NCBI GenBank assembly: GCA_012295275.1
Contig: CM022671.1
Location: 19,170,956 to 19,234,955 of the forward strand
Direction: 5' to 3'
Source of the DNA: Chrysomallon squamiferum
Lineage: Eukaryota; Mollusca; Gastropoda; Neomphalida; Peltospiridae
DNA length: 64,000 nucleotides
Numbering within the stretch: position 1 is the stretch's first letter; every line of letters begins with the position of its first letter. Positions 55,001 through 60,476 of the stretch are shown here, piece after piece. Below the pieces are notes generated by a model. The model made no database searches. It saw only the letters and a list, made by a program, of their open reading frames with translations, and was not told where the DNA came from. The position numbers were made by a program, and so were the translations under genes.

Positions 55001-58000
55001 CATTAAATGCATCACAAGTTGAACAGACCTGGCTTGTTTTACTGTTTCAAATGCTATTGGCACCATTAATTACAAAAAATATATATTATAGGGGGAAATT
55101 AGTTTGGCCTTTCTTAATTCAGTGTAATTAGCAAATAATATTAGTTATTTATACTGAAAGCAAGAACAAAGAAATTCTACATTTCACATTTTGTAATCAA
55201 ATCTCACAGAAGAAAATTAAATACAGATTGTTTTCAGTGTTAGTTTCCTTTAGTTATTGTTCCAGAAAGACAGCAAAAACATTCCACTTTTGTGAAAATA
55301 ATTATTATTTAAATTCTTGGAATGTTGCAAATCATTATTTTGTTATAGGTTTTAACATTTGTTATGTAAGATAGTCCAAGATATTTACTGCTGTTTGTAG
55401 GTGACTTCAATATTTACACCCGTGAAGCTGGAGCTGGTGGTCTGTCTATTGCTGTGGAGGGACCGTCTAAAGCTGAAATTGACTTCCAGGACCGCAAAGA
55501 TGGCTCTTGTGGTGTCACATATGTAGTTACTGAACCAGGTATCTTGTGCAGGACTTTTTCTTTTGTTTTGTATATTTGTGTTTATGAATTCATCAGTGGG
55601 GTTTGTGTGCATCTGTCAGTCTTGATTGCGAGAGAATGAAGAGAATAGGGTGTACTTGTTTAGGTGGATGCAGAAATGTGAAATTTGCTGTATATATATT
55701 TTTGATTTCTTATTTTGGTTTGTTTACTTGAATATTTAAATATCCAAAACAATTTATGTGTTTTTACAATAGTCTGATGAAATATAGATCAAATAATTTG
55801 ATGGGTAATCATTTACCTTCCAGCTATATCACTGAATCTGATTTGTACCTCTAAAATAAGTCTTCTGTGAAATATAAAAATATGAAAATGTCATTTACTT
55901 CCTTGGATTTGTCACTAAAAACATGTGATATATTTATGTGTTTTCATTATATATTATTTGTCTTTTTAAAGGTGAATATCTTGTGTCTGTGAAGTTCAAT
56001 GATGAACACATACCTGATTCTCCATTCTCTGTTCCAATCTCTCCCAGTATTGGAGATGCTAGAAAACTGTCTATAGCCTCCTTCCAGGACAGGGGTTTAC
56101 AAGTAAGTTGTACTGAGCATTTTTTGCAGTATTAAATCCTATTATTTATATTTGTTTTGAAATCCAGATCATGAATTGTTGAATTTAAACAAAATAATTT
56201 TTTGTTTCTGAATGTTTGGTTAATTCAAATTTTTGATATTGCAAACTGATGACTTCTGTATTTTTCATTCATAATTTCTTTATTTTTCTTTTCCAAGTAA
56301 AACTGGTAATTAAATTTTATGTGGACTGTCAAATCGTAAGTAAAAACATTTATGATTTGGGATATGTAGAAAATGTATTACATTTTATATGTTGTCTATT
56401 AATCATTTGTTAGTTTTTAATTGTTTGTATTTATTGTGATTATTAGGTTGGAAAACCTGCTGCATTCTTAGTCAACTTCAATGGAGCTCAAAAAGGAAAA
56501 CTGTCTGCAACTGTGGTGGCACCATCAGGTTCAGTTGATGAAGCAATAATTCAAGACATTGATGATGGTCAGTATACAAAGAAAAAAAATCACGTTTTAA
56601 ATTCTCATTAATTTGGTCTACATTATGTTCTGTAAATAATTCTAGACAAAATAATAGTAAAATAATTTCTATATTTTTTTGCTGAGTTGTATATATATAT
56701 TAAAAGATCTTATATTTGCTAACAAAACAAAATTAATTTTTTCTTTCATGAATTAAAACTTAATTTTTTCATGTCATTCTTATTGAAATACATATAATAT
56801 TCACTATTTCAACAATAACTAAGCGCGAATTTATTTAGCTAAGCTTTTATATTAACAGGAGAATATGCTGTGAGGTTTATTCCAAGAGAAAATGGTCCCC
56901 ACATGGTGAATGTTCTTCTGAATGGCTATCACATACCTGACAGTCCTTTCAGAGTTCTTGTTGGCAAAGTGGATGCTGATCCAGGACGAGTGTCAGCTCA
57001 TGGTGATGGATTAAAAACAGGAAAAACTGGTAAAAATCAATTCCTGGTTTTATATTTATTTTTTTATTAAGAAATATACCATTTCTTACATTTTACTTAC
57101 AATTCAAGTGTTTTCAGTGGTAAAATATTTAATAATTCCTAAACAGACTTAACTGAGATTATGTAGGAACTGGGTTGCACTTTAAAGAGTCAAGTTACTT
57201 TTGACAAGATTATGACTTTATCGAGCAAAATAAATCATGACAAGTACCCTGTGAATTAAACCTGATATCCAGTATTCAGTTAAAGTATCACAGATATATT
57301 TAGTTTTCATCTTGTATATATATATATATATACCCTGAAAAGAAAGACCCAAACATGTATTAATTAACAATAAACAACATATAAGAAATGAAAAAGAAAT
57401 AATTAAAGAAATTATTTTTTCAGGCCAAGTTTCAAAATTCTTTGTAAACACTGTGAATGCTGGAGCTGGTGCTCTTGCTGTAACAGTGGAAGGACCATCT
57501 AAAGTGAGACTGGAATGCAAGGAATCTAATGAAGGCTATGAATTTACATACACCCCAACCGCACCTGGAGACTACCTGGTAACCATCAAATATGCAGGAG
57601 TCCACATTGCTGGCAGTCCATTCAAGGCCAAAGTGGAAGGTAAGGAATTAAAAATTTGCAATACATGTTTCTGAAAATAAGAAGTGTAAGACGAATAAGA
57701 AAAAAACATTTTATTACTTATGTTTTAAAAATATTAAAACAAAATCCATCCAACTCAAAAATGGTAATTCAAAATTACATGTAAAGCTTCCTGTCAAATG
57801 TCTGATGTATATTTAAAATATTAATCATGGAGGAAAAAAAGTATTTCCTGTTTCAATTCAAATAACTAGTATTATTACATATGTTGAAATGGTTTTAAAC
57901 AAATCTTTAAAAAAAAAGTAATTTTAGTTAAATTGCTTTCTGTAATTATTACTGTTTATGAGATGTTTGTTTCTTTAATTATGTTTATAAAAGATTTTGT

Positions 58001-58952
58001 GGTCATATATTATGTTTTGAAAGTTATTGGGTTTTTTCATTTGGTTTTGTTTGTTGTTTTGTTTTTTGATATAAGAATTGTTAATACTTTTAAATGATTT
58101 ATATTTTGGTTTCATTTTGCAGGTGATGGAAAAGCCTCTGCCGTGCAGGAACATGCTTCTGTCGTTGTAGAAACCGTCACCAAGACAAGTGTTATGACAA
58201 AGTTCAGTGGAATTCAGAGGTTCCAGTCAGATGCTAGTAATGTCACTTGCCAAGGAAATGGTTTAAAGAAAGCCTTCCGAGGGAAACAGTCGACATTCAC
58301 TGTGGACACTACAGGAGCTGGTAAGAACCTAAAAGCTTTTTATCTCTTTATTTTTTTACTCTTAATTTCTTTTTTCAAGACAAACTATTTTATATATTCT
58401 GTTAAATAAAAATAAAAATTTTATAGCTAACTAGAGAAATGTTTTAATTCTTGATGATTAGTGTGTAAGGATTATTAATAAATCTCTGTAAAATTACTTT
58501 GAAACAAACTTCCAAAATGTTTTCCATTATTACTGTTACTGTATGCATATGTGCTTACATACAGTTGTACTTAGTTCAGATAAAGATCTTACAGTGTAAT
58601 ATTTATTACCAATAAGTCAAATAGCATTATACGAACCCAGAAGTTGTATAGCTGTTTTTCACTGAACATGACCATTACAAAAAAAATTGTGTTTGACCAA
58701 ATATGGTTTATGATGGTCATATACATATATTAATTACGTAAATATCCTTTTCTCCATTCTCAAGGCAACAATATCTTGTATGTTGGTATGATGGGACCGA
58801 AGGGACCTTGTGAAGAACTAATTGTCAAACATCAAGGCAATAACCAGTACACTGTTGTCTACATGGTCAAGGAGCGTGGTAACTACATGCTGATAGTTCG
58901 CTGGGGAGATGAACACATCCCTGGCAGTCCATTCTGTGTAGAAGTCCAGTAA
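10899..58952 (+). CDS. FLN: Filamin (actin cross-linker), 38 joined exons, 5' end missing
   Basis: Filamins are dimeric F-actin cross-linkers that also scaffold integrins, receptors and signalling proteins. The exons join without a frame break for 2301 residues (residue 1 = AGT at 10901) to a TAA stop. Order: end of CH1 with the ABS2 helix (about 1-25), CH2 (about 45-150), Ig1-Ig13 (about 152-1404), hinge 1 (about 1405-1450), Ig14-Ig20 and Ig21 (about 1451-2173, vertebrate 16-23), hinge 2 (about 2174-2225), Ig22 (to 2301, vertebrate 24). Most repeats carry the family hallmarks V-K-x-Y-G-P-G-L near the start, D-N/G-D-G-T/S in the middle and I-P-x-S-P-F near the end. Most junctions are phase 1, as is usual in this family. 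The exon with the start codon and most of CH1 lies to the left, so the whole protein should be about 2.4 kDa x 1000 residues-scale, roughly 2430 residues. Introns not listed separately hold only A+T-rich sequence. Exon boundaries are read by eye from splice consensus and homology. Confidence 0.97.
11526..11623 (+). CDS. FLN: Filamin exon: middle of CH2
   Basis: Residues 84-116, phase 1 in and phase 0 out (CCA CAG|gtaaaa). Starts with the conserved [10 protein letters not shown] and ends with E-K-W-L-D-V-P-Q, matching the CH2 helix before the C-terminal helix of the actin-binding domain. Confidence 0.96.
12068..12334 (+). CDS. FLN: Filamin exon: end of CH2, start of Ig1
   Basis: Residues 117-205, phase 0 on both sides. 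Contains the final CH2 segment [19 protein letters not shown], typical of filamins, then the first strands of Ig1 ([13 protein letters not shown] and [11 protein letters not shown]). Ends at K-Q-E-P, just before the duplicated alternative exons, so the choice of those exons does not alter CH2. Confidence 0.96.
13222..13299 (+). CDS. FLN: Filamin alternative Ig1 exon, version a (26 codons)
   Basis: Phase 0 on both sides, acceptor tttccag, rather weak donor AAG|gtttgt. Encodes [14 protein letters not shown] ... SMEGMYK, aligning over exactly the 26 residues of the vertebrate Ig1 segment with N-N-D-K-N-R-T. It stands 69 nt upstream of a second exon that encodes the same strands. In the joined model only one of the two is used; counting used version a. 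Confidence 0.9.
13369..13458 (+). CDS. FLN: Filamin alternative Ig1 exon, version b (30 codons)
   Basis: Phase 0 on both sides, acceptor catttcag, donor AAG|gtaggt. Encodes [19 protein letters not shown] then [11 protein letters not shown]. Same start (Cys-Glu-x-Val), same end (E-G-x-x-K) and same phase as version a, with four extra residues in the loop. The two therefore look like products of exon duplication that replace each other in the mRNA. Confidence 0.88.
13459..16731 (+). other. Filamin intron after the alternative Ig1 exons
   Basis: No further copy of the duplicated Ig1 exon was recognised. The first 100 nt are unusually GC- and CpG-containing for this window, the rest is A+T-rich with a poly(A) tract at about 14554-14576 and a T-run near 16545-16558. 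Confidence 0.75.
16732..16894 (+). CDS. FLN: Filamin exon: end of Ig1, start of Ig2
   Basis: Phase 0 in, phase 1 out; about residues 232-286. Encodes the last Ig1 strand ending [11 protein letters not shown], then the Ig2 start [16 protein letters not shown] and Y-F-E-V-Y-T-K. The phase 0 entry fits either alternative Ig1 exon. Confidence 0.95.
17398..17604 (+). CDS. FLN: Filamin exon: rest of Ig2
   Basis: Phase 1 on both sides; about residues 286-354. [17 protein letters not shown] ... [14 protein letters not shown] ends with [12 protein letters not shown]. The phase 1 exit allows the 39-nt cassettes downstream to be inserted, or skipped, without a frame change. Confidence 0.95.
18379..18417 (+). 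CDS. FLN: Filamin cassette exon 1, 13-residue Ig2-Ig3 linker with RRLS
   Basis: Flanked by acceptor catgttag and donor TCAG|gtagtt, phase 1 on both sides. With the preceding G it reads [14 protein letters not shown]. It would lengthen the linker between Ig2 and Ig3 and place a basophilic kinase consensus R-R-L-S there. Support comes from its near-identical neighbour at 19072, the shared length, phase and donor context. Inclusion in mRNA is inferred. Confidence 0.75.
18873..18995. repeat. (TATAA)n pentanucleotide repeat
   Basis: Imperfect to about 18920, then 15 perfect TATAA units at 18921-18995. It lies between the two cassette exons and yields a false Tyr/Ile-rich frame on the - strand. 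Confidence 0.97.
19072..19110 (+). CDS. FLN: Filamin cassette exon 2, 13-residue Ig2-Ig3 linker with RRLS
   Basis: Acceptor tatctgggtag, donor TCAG|gtagtt, phase 1 on both sides. Reads [14 protein letters not shown] after the junction G. Same length and frame as the exon at 18379; the last 12 exon bases and the first 10 intron bases are identical, so the two are a recent tandem duplication. Arg before ARRLS is replaced by Glu, changing linker charge while keeping the R-R-L-S site. Confidence 0.75.
19206..19246. repeat. (TTTA)n then poly(T)
   Basis: Short tetranucleotide repeat running into a T run. Confidence 0.9.
19422..19464 (+). pseudogene. Decayed third copy of the RRLS cassette exon
   Basis: Similar to the cassettes at 18379 and 19072 through the end of the exon and into the donor (CATCAG|gtagttcctt), but with about four extra bases. 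Read from acceptor aatactag in the flanking frame it meets TAG after Q-S-S. An inner acceptor ccaatccag would give an 18-nt exon (19447-19464) reading A-R-R-F-P-S-G in frame. So it is either dead, a stop-introducing exon, or a microexon. Confidence 0.6.
20163..20246. repeat. (AAT)n microsatellite
   Basis: Trinucleotide repeat with a few interruptions, in the Ig2-Ig3 intron. Confidence 0.95.
21071..21107. repeat. (ATTT)n microsatellite abutting a splice acceptor
   Basis: The repeat ends only a few bases before the cag acceptor at 21111-21113 and so supplies most of the pyrimidine-rich tract of the Ig3 exon. Confidence 0.93.
21114..21251 (+). CDS. FLN: Filamin exon: start of Ig3
   Basis: Phase 1 on both sides; about residues 354-400. 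Encodes [17 protein letters not shown] and [12 protein letters not shown], matching vertebrate Ig3 (GRGLQPKGVRVK). Joins either the Ig2 exon directly or one of the cassette exons. Confidence 0.96.
21594..21857 (+). CDS. FLN: Filamin exon: end of Ig3, start of Ig4
   Basis: Phase 1 on both sides; about residues 400-488. [14 protein letters not shown] and [10 protein letters not shown] close Ig3; [15 protein letters not shown] opens Ig4, as in vertebrate Ig4 (PGLEGGVVGK). Confidence 0.96.
22046..22236 (+). CDS. FLN: Filamin exon: rest of Ig4
   Basis: Phase 1 in, phase 0 out; about residues 488-552. [14 protein letters not shown] ... [15 protein letters not shown] closely follows vertebrate Ig4. 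The donor AGG|gtttgt is weak. Confidence 0.95.
22578..22835 (+). CDS. FLN: Filamin exon: Ig5
   Basis: Phase 0 on both sides; residues 553-638. One exon covers almost the whole repeat, from [12 protein letters not shown] to V-P-N-S-P-F-R, with R-D-N-K-N-G-T-F in the central turn. Skipping would remove about one repeat in frame. Confidence 0.96.
23175..23295 (+). CDS. FLN: Filamin exon: last strand of Ig5, start of Ig6
   Basis: Phase 0 in, phase 1 out; residues 639-678. [14 protein letters not shown] and [10 protein letters not shown] match vertebrate Ig6 ([22 protein letters not shown]). Confidence 0.95.
23594..23818 (+). CDS. FLN: Filamin exon: rest of Ig6, first strand of Ig7
   Basis: Phase 1 in and out (CCA A|gtaagc); about residues 678-753. 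[13 protein letters not shown] then [11 protein letters not shown] ends Ig6 as in vertebrates (SPIRVKVE). The following [11 protein letters not shown] matches the start of vertebrate Ig8, so vertebrate Ig7 has no counterpart here. Confidence 0.94.
24260..24829 (+). CDS. FLN: Filamin exon: Ig7, Ig8 and start of Ig9 (large exon)
   Basis: 570 nt, the largest exon in the gene, phase 1 on both sides; about residues 753-943. It covers the rest of Ig7 (vertebrate 8-like, ending V-P-K-S-P-F-K-V-E), all of Ig8 (vertebrate 9-like: [11 protein letters not shown] and D-N-G-D-G-T-C-A-V) and the opening of Ig9 ([13 protein letters not shown]). The last matches vertebrate Ig11 (VDTSGVQCYGPG), so vertebrate Ig10 is also absent. 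The size suggests lost introns. Confidence 0.96.
24830..26579 (+). other. Filamin intron within Ig9
   Basis: 1.75 kb of A+T-rich sequence with no coding or structured element recognised. Contains the short open frame continuing from the previous exon, which ends at 24879. Confidence 0.85.
26580..26753 (+). CDS. FLN: Filamin exon: middle of Ig9
   Basis: Phase 1 on both sides; about residues 943-1001. [16 protein letters not shown] parallels vertebrate Ig11 (GVFREATTEFSVDARA), and [13 protein letters not shown] is the central turn. Confidence 0.95.
27035..27145 (+). CDS. FLN: Filamin exon: end of Ig9, start of Ig10
   Basis: Phase 1 on both sides; about residues 1001-1038. [15 protein letters not shown] ends Ig9; [12 protein letters not shown] opens Ig10 (vertebrate 12-like). 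Confidence 0.95.
27505..27717 (+). CDS. FLN: Filamin exon: Ig10
   Basis: Phase 1 on both sides; about residues 1038-1109. [14 protein letters not shown] and [15 protein letters not shown] are typical of the GLGLxxEGP class of partner-binding repeats (vertebrate 4, 9, 12, 17, 19, 21, 23). The donor CAG|gttgtt is weak. Confidence 0.95.
28200..28370 (+). CDS. FLN: Filamin exon: end of Ig10, start of Ig11
   Basis: Phase 1 on both sides; about residues 1109-1166. G-S-P-F-K-V-K-I-Q then [18 protein letters not shown], corresponding to vertebrate 12 to 13. Confidence 0.95.
28567..28690 (+). CDS. FLN: Filamin exon: middle of Ig11
   Basis: Phase 1 in, phase 2 out (GGC AG|gtaaaa); about residues 1166-1207. 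[14 protein letters not shown] replaces the usual DNGDGT turn with an E-E-G-K turn. The exit interrupts the G-S-P-F motif. Confidence 0.94.
28943..29096 (+). CDS. FLN: Filamin exon: end of Ig11, start of Ig12
   Basis: Phase 2 in, phase 0 out; about residues 1208-1259. [10 protein letters not shown] then [12 protein letters not shown] and [11 protein letters not shown], matching vertebrate Ig14 (PASLPVEFTID). Confidence 0.95.
29612..29801 (+). CDS. FLN: Filamin exon: rest of Ig12, start of Ig13
   Basis: Phase 0 in, phase 1 out; residues 1260-1322. [13 protein letters not shown] and [10 protein letters not shown], then [11 protein letters not shown], as in vertebrate Ig15 (PTGDASKCTVT). Confidence 0.95.
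30098..30342 (+). CDS. FLN: Filamin exon: Ig13, last repeat before hinge 1
   Basis: Phase 1 in, phase 0 out; about residues 1322-1404. [11 protein letters not shown] and [12 protein letters not shown] align with vertebrate Ig15 (ETVITVDTKAAGKGKVTC). The usual P-x-S-P-F is replaced by I-P-D-G-Q-Y. It lacks the 9-residue-plus insert near the start of vertebrate Ig15. Confidence 0.95.
30969..30990. repeat. Poly(A) tract
   Basis: Uninterrupted A run within A-rich sequence of the hinge 1 intron. Confidence 0.9.
31302..31366. repeat. Short tandem of an ACACATACATGAACAAC unit
   Basis: About three partial copies of a unit of roughly 17 nt ending in an ACAT-rich stretch. A small degenerate minisatellite, not a CRISPR array. 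Confidence 0.7.
34354..34376. repeat. Poly(T) tract
   Basis: Uninterrupted T run in the hinge 1 intron. Confidence 0.93.
35333..35516 (+). other. Possible alternative first exon for a C-terminal filamin form
   Basis: An open frame with in-frame ATGs at 35440 region (M-A-M-R-A-E-L) runs to a reasonable donor AAA CAG|gtgaaa at 35516 in phase 0, the phase needed to join the hinge exon at 42753. As an internal cassette it would shift the frame (184 nt), so only use as a first exon makes sense. No similarity supports it. Confidence 0.15.
37343..37373. repeat. (TTA)n microsatellite
   Basis: Perfect trinucleotide repeat in the hinge 1 intron; source of false Tyr and Asn runs in open frames. Confidence 0.95.
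41480..41505. repeat. Poly(T) tract
   Basis: Uninterrupted T run in the hinge 1 intron. Confidence 0.93.
42753..42791 (+). CDS. FLN: Filamin hinge 1 microexon (13 codons)
   Basis: 39 nt, phase 0 on both sides, with acceptor gtgtctactag and strong donor GAG|gtgagt. Encodes [13 protein letters not shown], residues 1405-1417. It is acidic and unlike an Ig strand, as expected for the hinge. The phase allows it to be skipped with no frame change, so it may be a regulated cassette. Recognised by splice sites and frame, not by similarity. Confidence 0.75.
43018..43098. repeat. (CA)n microsatellite with CACT and CAAA units
   Basis: CA repeat interrupted by three ACTC units and ending in an AAAC tetranucleotide repeat. 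Confidence 0.95.
44368..44417. repeat. (TTTA)n microsatellite
   Basis: Tetranucleotide repeat with one interruption in a hinge 1 intron. Confidence 0.92.
45479..45611 (+). CDS. FLN: Filamin exon: hinge 1 and start of Ig14
   Basis: Phase 0 in, phase 1 out; residues 1418-1461. A non-Ig stretch rich in Pro, Gly and acidic residues ([22 protein letters not shown]) is followed by [10 protein letters not shown], which aligns with the truncated first strand of vertebrate Ig16 (FDLVIPFTIKKG). Confidence 0.92.
46158..46298 (+). CDS. FLN: Filamin exon: rest of Ig14 (vertebrate 16)
   Basis: Phase 1 on both sides; about residues 1461-1508. [14 protein letters not shown] and [17 protein letters not shown] match vertebrate Ig16 (MPSGKVAQPTITDN, DGTVTVRYAPSEAGLHE). 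As in vertebrates the repeat is short, which is the mark of the 16-17 pair. Confidence 0.96.
46662..46790 (+). CDS. FLN: Filamin exon: end of Ig14, start of Ig15 (vertebrate 17)
   Basis: Phase 1 on both sides; about residues 1508-1551. G-S-P-F-L-F-H-V-D then [19 protein letters not shown] and [10 protein letters not shown], almost identical to vertebrate Ig17, the GPIb-binding repeat. Confidence 0.97.
47311..47484 (+). CDS. FLN: Filamin exon: rest of Ig15 (vertebrate 17)
   Basis: Phase 1 on both sides (TCA C|gtaagt); about residues 1551-1609. [15 protein letters not shown] preserves the C-D strand groove that binds partners in vertebrate Ig17; ends [11 protein letters not shown]. Confidence 0.96.
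48101..48122. repeat. (AC)n microsatellite
   Basis: Eleven AC units in the intron between the Ig15 and Ig16 exons. Confidence 0.93.
48237..48398 (+). CDS. FLN: Filamin exon: start of Ig16 (vertebrate 18)
   Basis: Phase 1 on both sides; about residues 1609-1663. Basic start [14 protein letters not shown] then [14 protein letters not shown] and [14 protein letters not shown], matching vertebrate Ig18 ([23 protein letters not shown]). The usual V-K-x-Y-G-P-G start is absent, as in vertebrates, where this strand is swapped. Confidence 0.96.
48399..50153 (+). other. Filamin intron within Ig16
   Basis: 1.75 kb of A+T-rich sequence with T and A runs and short AAT repeats, ending in a long T-rich acceptor tract. 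No exon copy or RNA gene was recognised. Confidence 0.85.
50154..50357 (+). CDS. FLN: Filamin exon: end of Ig16, start of Ig17 (vertebrate 19)
   Basis: Phase 1 on both sides; about residues 1663-1731. [15 protein letters not shown] and I-A-N-S-P-F-K-I close Ig16; [15 protein letters not shown] and F-T-V-D-T-R-E-A-G open Ig17, as in vertebrate 18-19. Confidence 0.96.
50893..51045 (+). CDS. FLN: Filamin exon: rest of Ig17 (vertebrate 19)
   Basis: Phase 1 on both sides; about residues 1731-1782. [17 protein letters not shown] matches vertebrate Ig19 ([16 protein letters not shown]), one of the integrin-tail binding repeats. Confidence 0.96.
51220..51348 (+). CDS. FLN: Filamin exon: end of Ig17, start of Ig18 (vertebrate 20)
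   Basis: Phase 1 on both sides; about residues 1782-1825. [11 protein letters not shown] then [12 protein letters not shown] and [12 protein letters not shown], matching the long, basic first segment of vertebrate Ig20 (KESITRRRRAPS, VGSHCDLSLKIP), which masks the Ig21 binding groove. Confidence 0.96.
51349..54413 (+). other. Filamin intron within Ig18
   Basis: 3.1 kb, non-coding. No alternative exon copy was found. Sequence is mixed A+T-rich with T runs; nothing specific recognised. Confidence 0.85.
54414..54680 (+). CDS. FLN: Filamin exon: rest of Ig18, start of Ig19 (vertebrate 21)
   Basis: Phase 1 on both sides (CCA T|gtgagt); about residues 1825-1914. [24 protein letters not shown] and [12 protein letters not shown] end Ig18; [13 protein letters not shown] opens Ig19, matching vertebrate 20-21 (GGAHKVRAGGPGLE). 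Confidence 0.96.
55401..55538 (+). CDS. FLN: Filamin exon: Ig19 partner-binding strands (vertebrate 21)
   Basis: Phase 1 on both sides; about residues 1914-1960. [20 protein letters not shown] then [19 protein letters not shown]. This is the most conserved part of the rod and forms the C-D face that binds integrin beta tails, migfilin and other partners in vertebrates. Confidence 0.97.
55972..56102 (+). CDS. FLN: Filamin exon: end of Ig19, start of Ig20 (vertebrate 22)
   Basis: Phase 1 in, phase 0 out; about residues 1960-2004. [15 protein letters not shown] ends Ig19; [17 protein letters not shown] opens Ig20. The Gln codon CAG at 56085-56087 aligns with the Q of vertebrate FLNA that is recoded to R by ADAR editing. 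Confidence 0.95.
56447..56567 (+). CDS. FLN: Filamin exon: middle of Ig20 (vertebrate 22)
   Basis: Phase 0 in, phase 1 out; residues 2005-2044. [17 protein letters not shown] and A-P-S-G-S-V-D-E-A, matching vertebrate Ig22 (VNQPASFAVSLNGAKG, SPSGALEE). Confidence 0.95.
56859..57029 (+). CDS. FLN: Filamin exon: end of Ig20, start of Ig21 (vertebrate 23)
   Basis: Phase 1 on both sides; about residues 2044-2101. [13 protein letters not shown] and [11 protein letters not shown] end Ig20; [12 protein letters not shown] opens Ig21 (vertebrate DPGLVSAYGAGL). Confidence 0.96.
57424..57639 (+). CDS. FLN: Filamin exon: rest of Ig21 (vertebrate 23)
   Basis: Phase 1 on both sides; about residues 2101-2173. 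[22 protein letters not shown] matches vertebrate Ig23 (VNTSNAGAGALSVTIDGPSK), the FilGAP-binding repeat; ends [11 protein letters not shown]. Confidence 0.96.
58123..58320 (+). CDS. FLN: Filamin exon: hinge 2 and start of Ig22 (vertebrate 24)
   Basis: Phase 1 on both sides; about residues 2173-2239. Hinge 2 is rich in Ser, Thr and Val ([12 protein letters not shown]) and holds [11 protein letters not shown] before [14 protein letters not shown], which aligns with the vertebrate Ig24 start (LSKAYVGQKSSFTVD). Confidence 0.95.
58765..58952 (+). CDS. FLN: Filamin last coding exon: Ig22 dimerisation repeat and stop
   Basis: Phase 1 in; about residues 2239-2301, TAA stop at 58950-58952. [20 protein letters not shown] and [13 protein letters not shown] match vertebrate Ig24 ([23 protein letters not shown]). 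The C-terminal repeat mediates dimerisation, so this form of the protein should dimerise. Confidence 0.97.
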
Positions 58953-60460
58953 GCAGTTGAAAACAAAATGGACAAACAAATTTTTTGAAATTGTCTTGGA
59001 GGATTTGTGTCAGAAATGTAAAATTTGTGGAATATGTATGTTGCAGATAAAACTTGCAAAATGATATGAAACAGGAACTATGCTAATGGCACAAACAAAG
59101 AACAAATATTAATATATCTCTACAAAAGGTGCTTTTTTTCTCTTAATAACTTAAAGCTGTTTTCAGTTATTACATTTTGATAATATTTTTAACTTGAGAC
59201 ATTTGAGCTTTGGACAAAATTGTTATATCATTGAATCTTTATGAACGTTAATAAATTATTAAAAACCATTTTAATAATTATGGATTTTCTTCTATTTTGG
59301 AAAATAAATTTAAAAAATCAAATGTACAGCCAGGTATTTAAATATAGAACTGGTGTTTTTATTGTAGTGAAAAATTTATTTATGCAAATTGTACTTTTTA
59401 TAAAGCTTTGTATTTACAAATGTATGCAATTTAAAAAAAAAAATTTAATTCTTTTGGAAATAGATCTGTTTATATTCTTTGGTGGTTTTTTTCTTTGTCT
59501 ATATAATATATTGTTACTGGATTGTTTAAGGAACAGGGTGAATTGTCTTGTCATGTGTTTTATTTTTGTTTTCTTTAAATATACCTGTAACTGTTTGTTT
59601 TTCTGGGGTTTTTTGTATTTAAAAAAAAAAAAAAATTAAATTGCCCATGCCCATGATGTGAATTTTGTATTTGTTTACTTTTCTATAACAAGTGTTACAG
59701 TTTGATAGTTCTTTTGTGTTATTTTTAAATTCTGCATAATTCTTTTTTGCAAAAAATAAAAATAAAAGACAAAAATGAGCCTCTGAACTAAAAACATTGG
59801 CTGTACCATGACATAATTTATGAAAACAAATGTATGATCTACTTTTGAGTCTTCTTTGAGTTGTTTAACAAACAAATTTGTCTTTATGGTTCTTTCTTTT
59901 AGTTTAGTTAATATTTTCATGGGTTAGGGACATCATAATCACAGGTGAACCAAATGTTTTTATTGTATCAGAGTTGTAACATTTTTATGAACAGTTGCTT
60001 AATTTATTCCTGTGTCTCAGCTAGTTTATATTGTTGTGTGTGCAAAAAAAGATTTATATCTACATGTTTATGCTAATTTTGTAAAATGTGATATATTTGA
60101 AAAAGCTTTGCTATTTCAAAAACCAACCCAAACATGTTCTGTGTGCATCCCACCCACACCTACTTGAATTCTATACACCTTGTGTATCATATATACTTTG
60201 AACAGTAGTCATAGCAGTACAATAATAGTGTTAGCAATATCTTAATATATATATATTTAACCTATATGTATATATGTTGAGCAGTCCTATAAAGTCATGT
60301 TCTAGACAAAATAAGTGCTCAAACATAAAAAAAAAGTGCTTAATGCCAGAAAGTTGCCATCATTGTTACATTTCATGTTTACATTTGCTGCAGCATATAT
60401 ATAAAAATAAAATATTGTAGGCTACATTTTTACCAATAAACTTGTTCATTATCAACCACT
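58953..60460 (+). other. Filamin 3' UTR
   Basis: A+T-rich sequence without a conserved reading frame. AATAAA hexamers occur at 59250-59255, around 59756-59765 and at 60435-60440. An A run at 59621-59634 could cause internal priming in cDNA. Length of about 1.5 kb is inferred from the distal signal. Confidence 0.7.
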
Positions 60461-60475
60461 TTGTGTGACTTTGTT
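60435..60475 (+). terminator. Probable filamin poly(A) signal and downstream GU-rich element
   Basis: AATAAA at 60435-60440 is followed 20 nt later by ttgtgtgactttgttt (60461-60476), a typical U/GU-rich downstream element. Cleavage would be near 60455-60462. Earlier hexamers may be used as proximal sites. Confidence 0.65.
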
Positions 60476-60476
60476 T

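Noticed and set aside
59241-59639. 132-codon open frame in the filamin 3' UTR
   Set aside because: Phe/Leu/Lys-rich translation of T- and A-rich sequence downstream of the stop codon; no family match.
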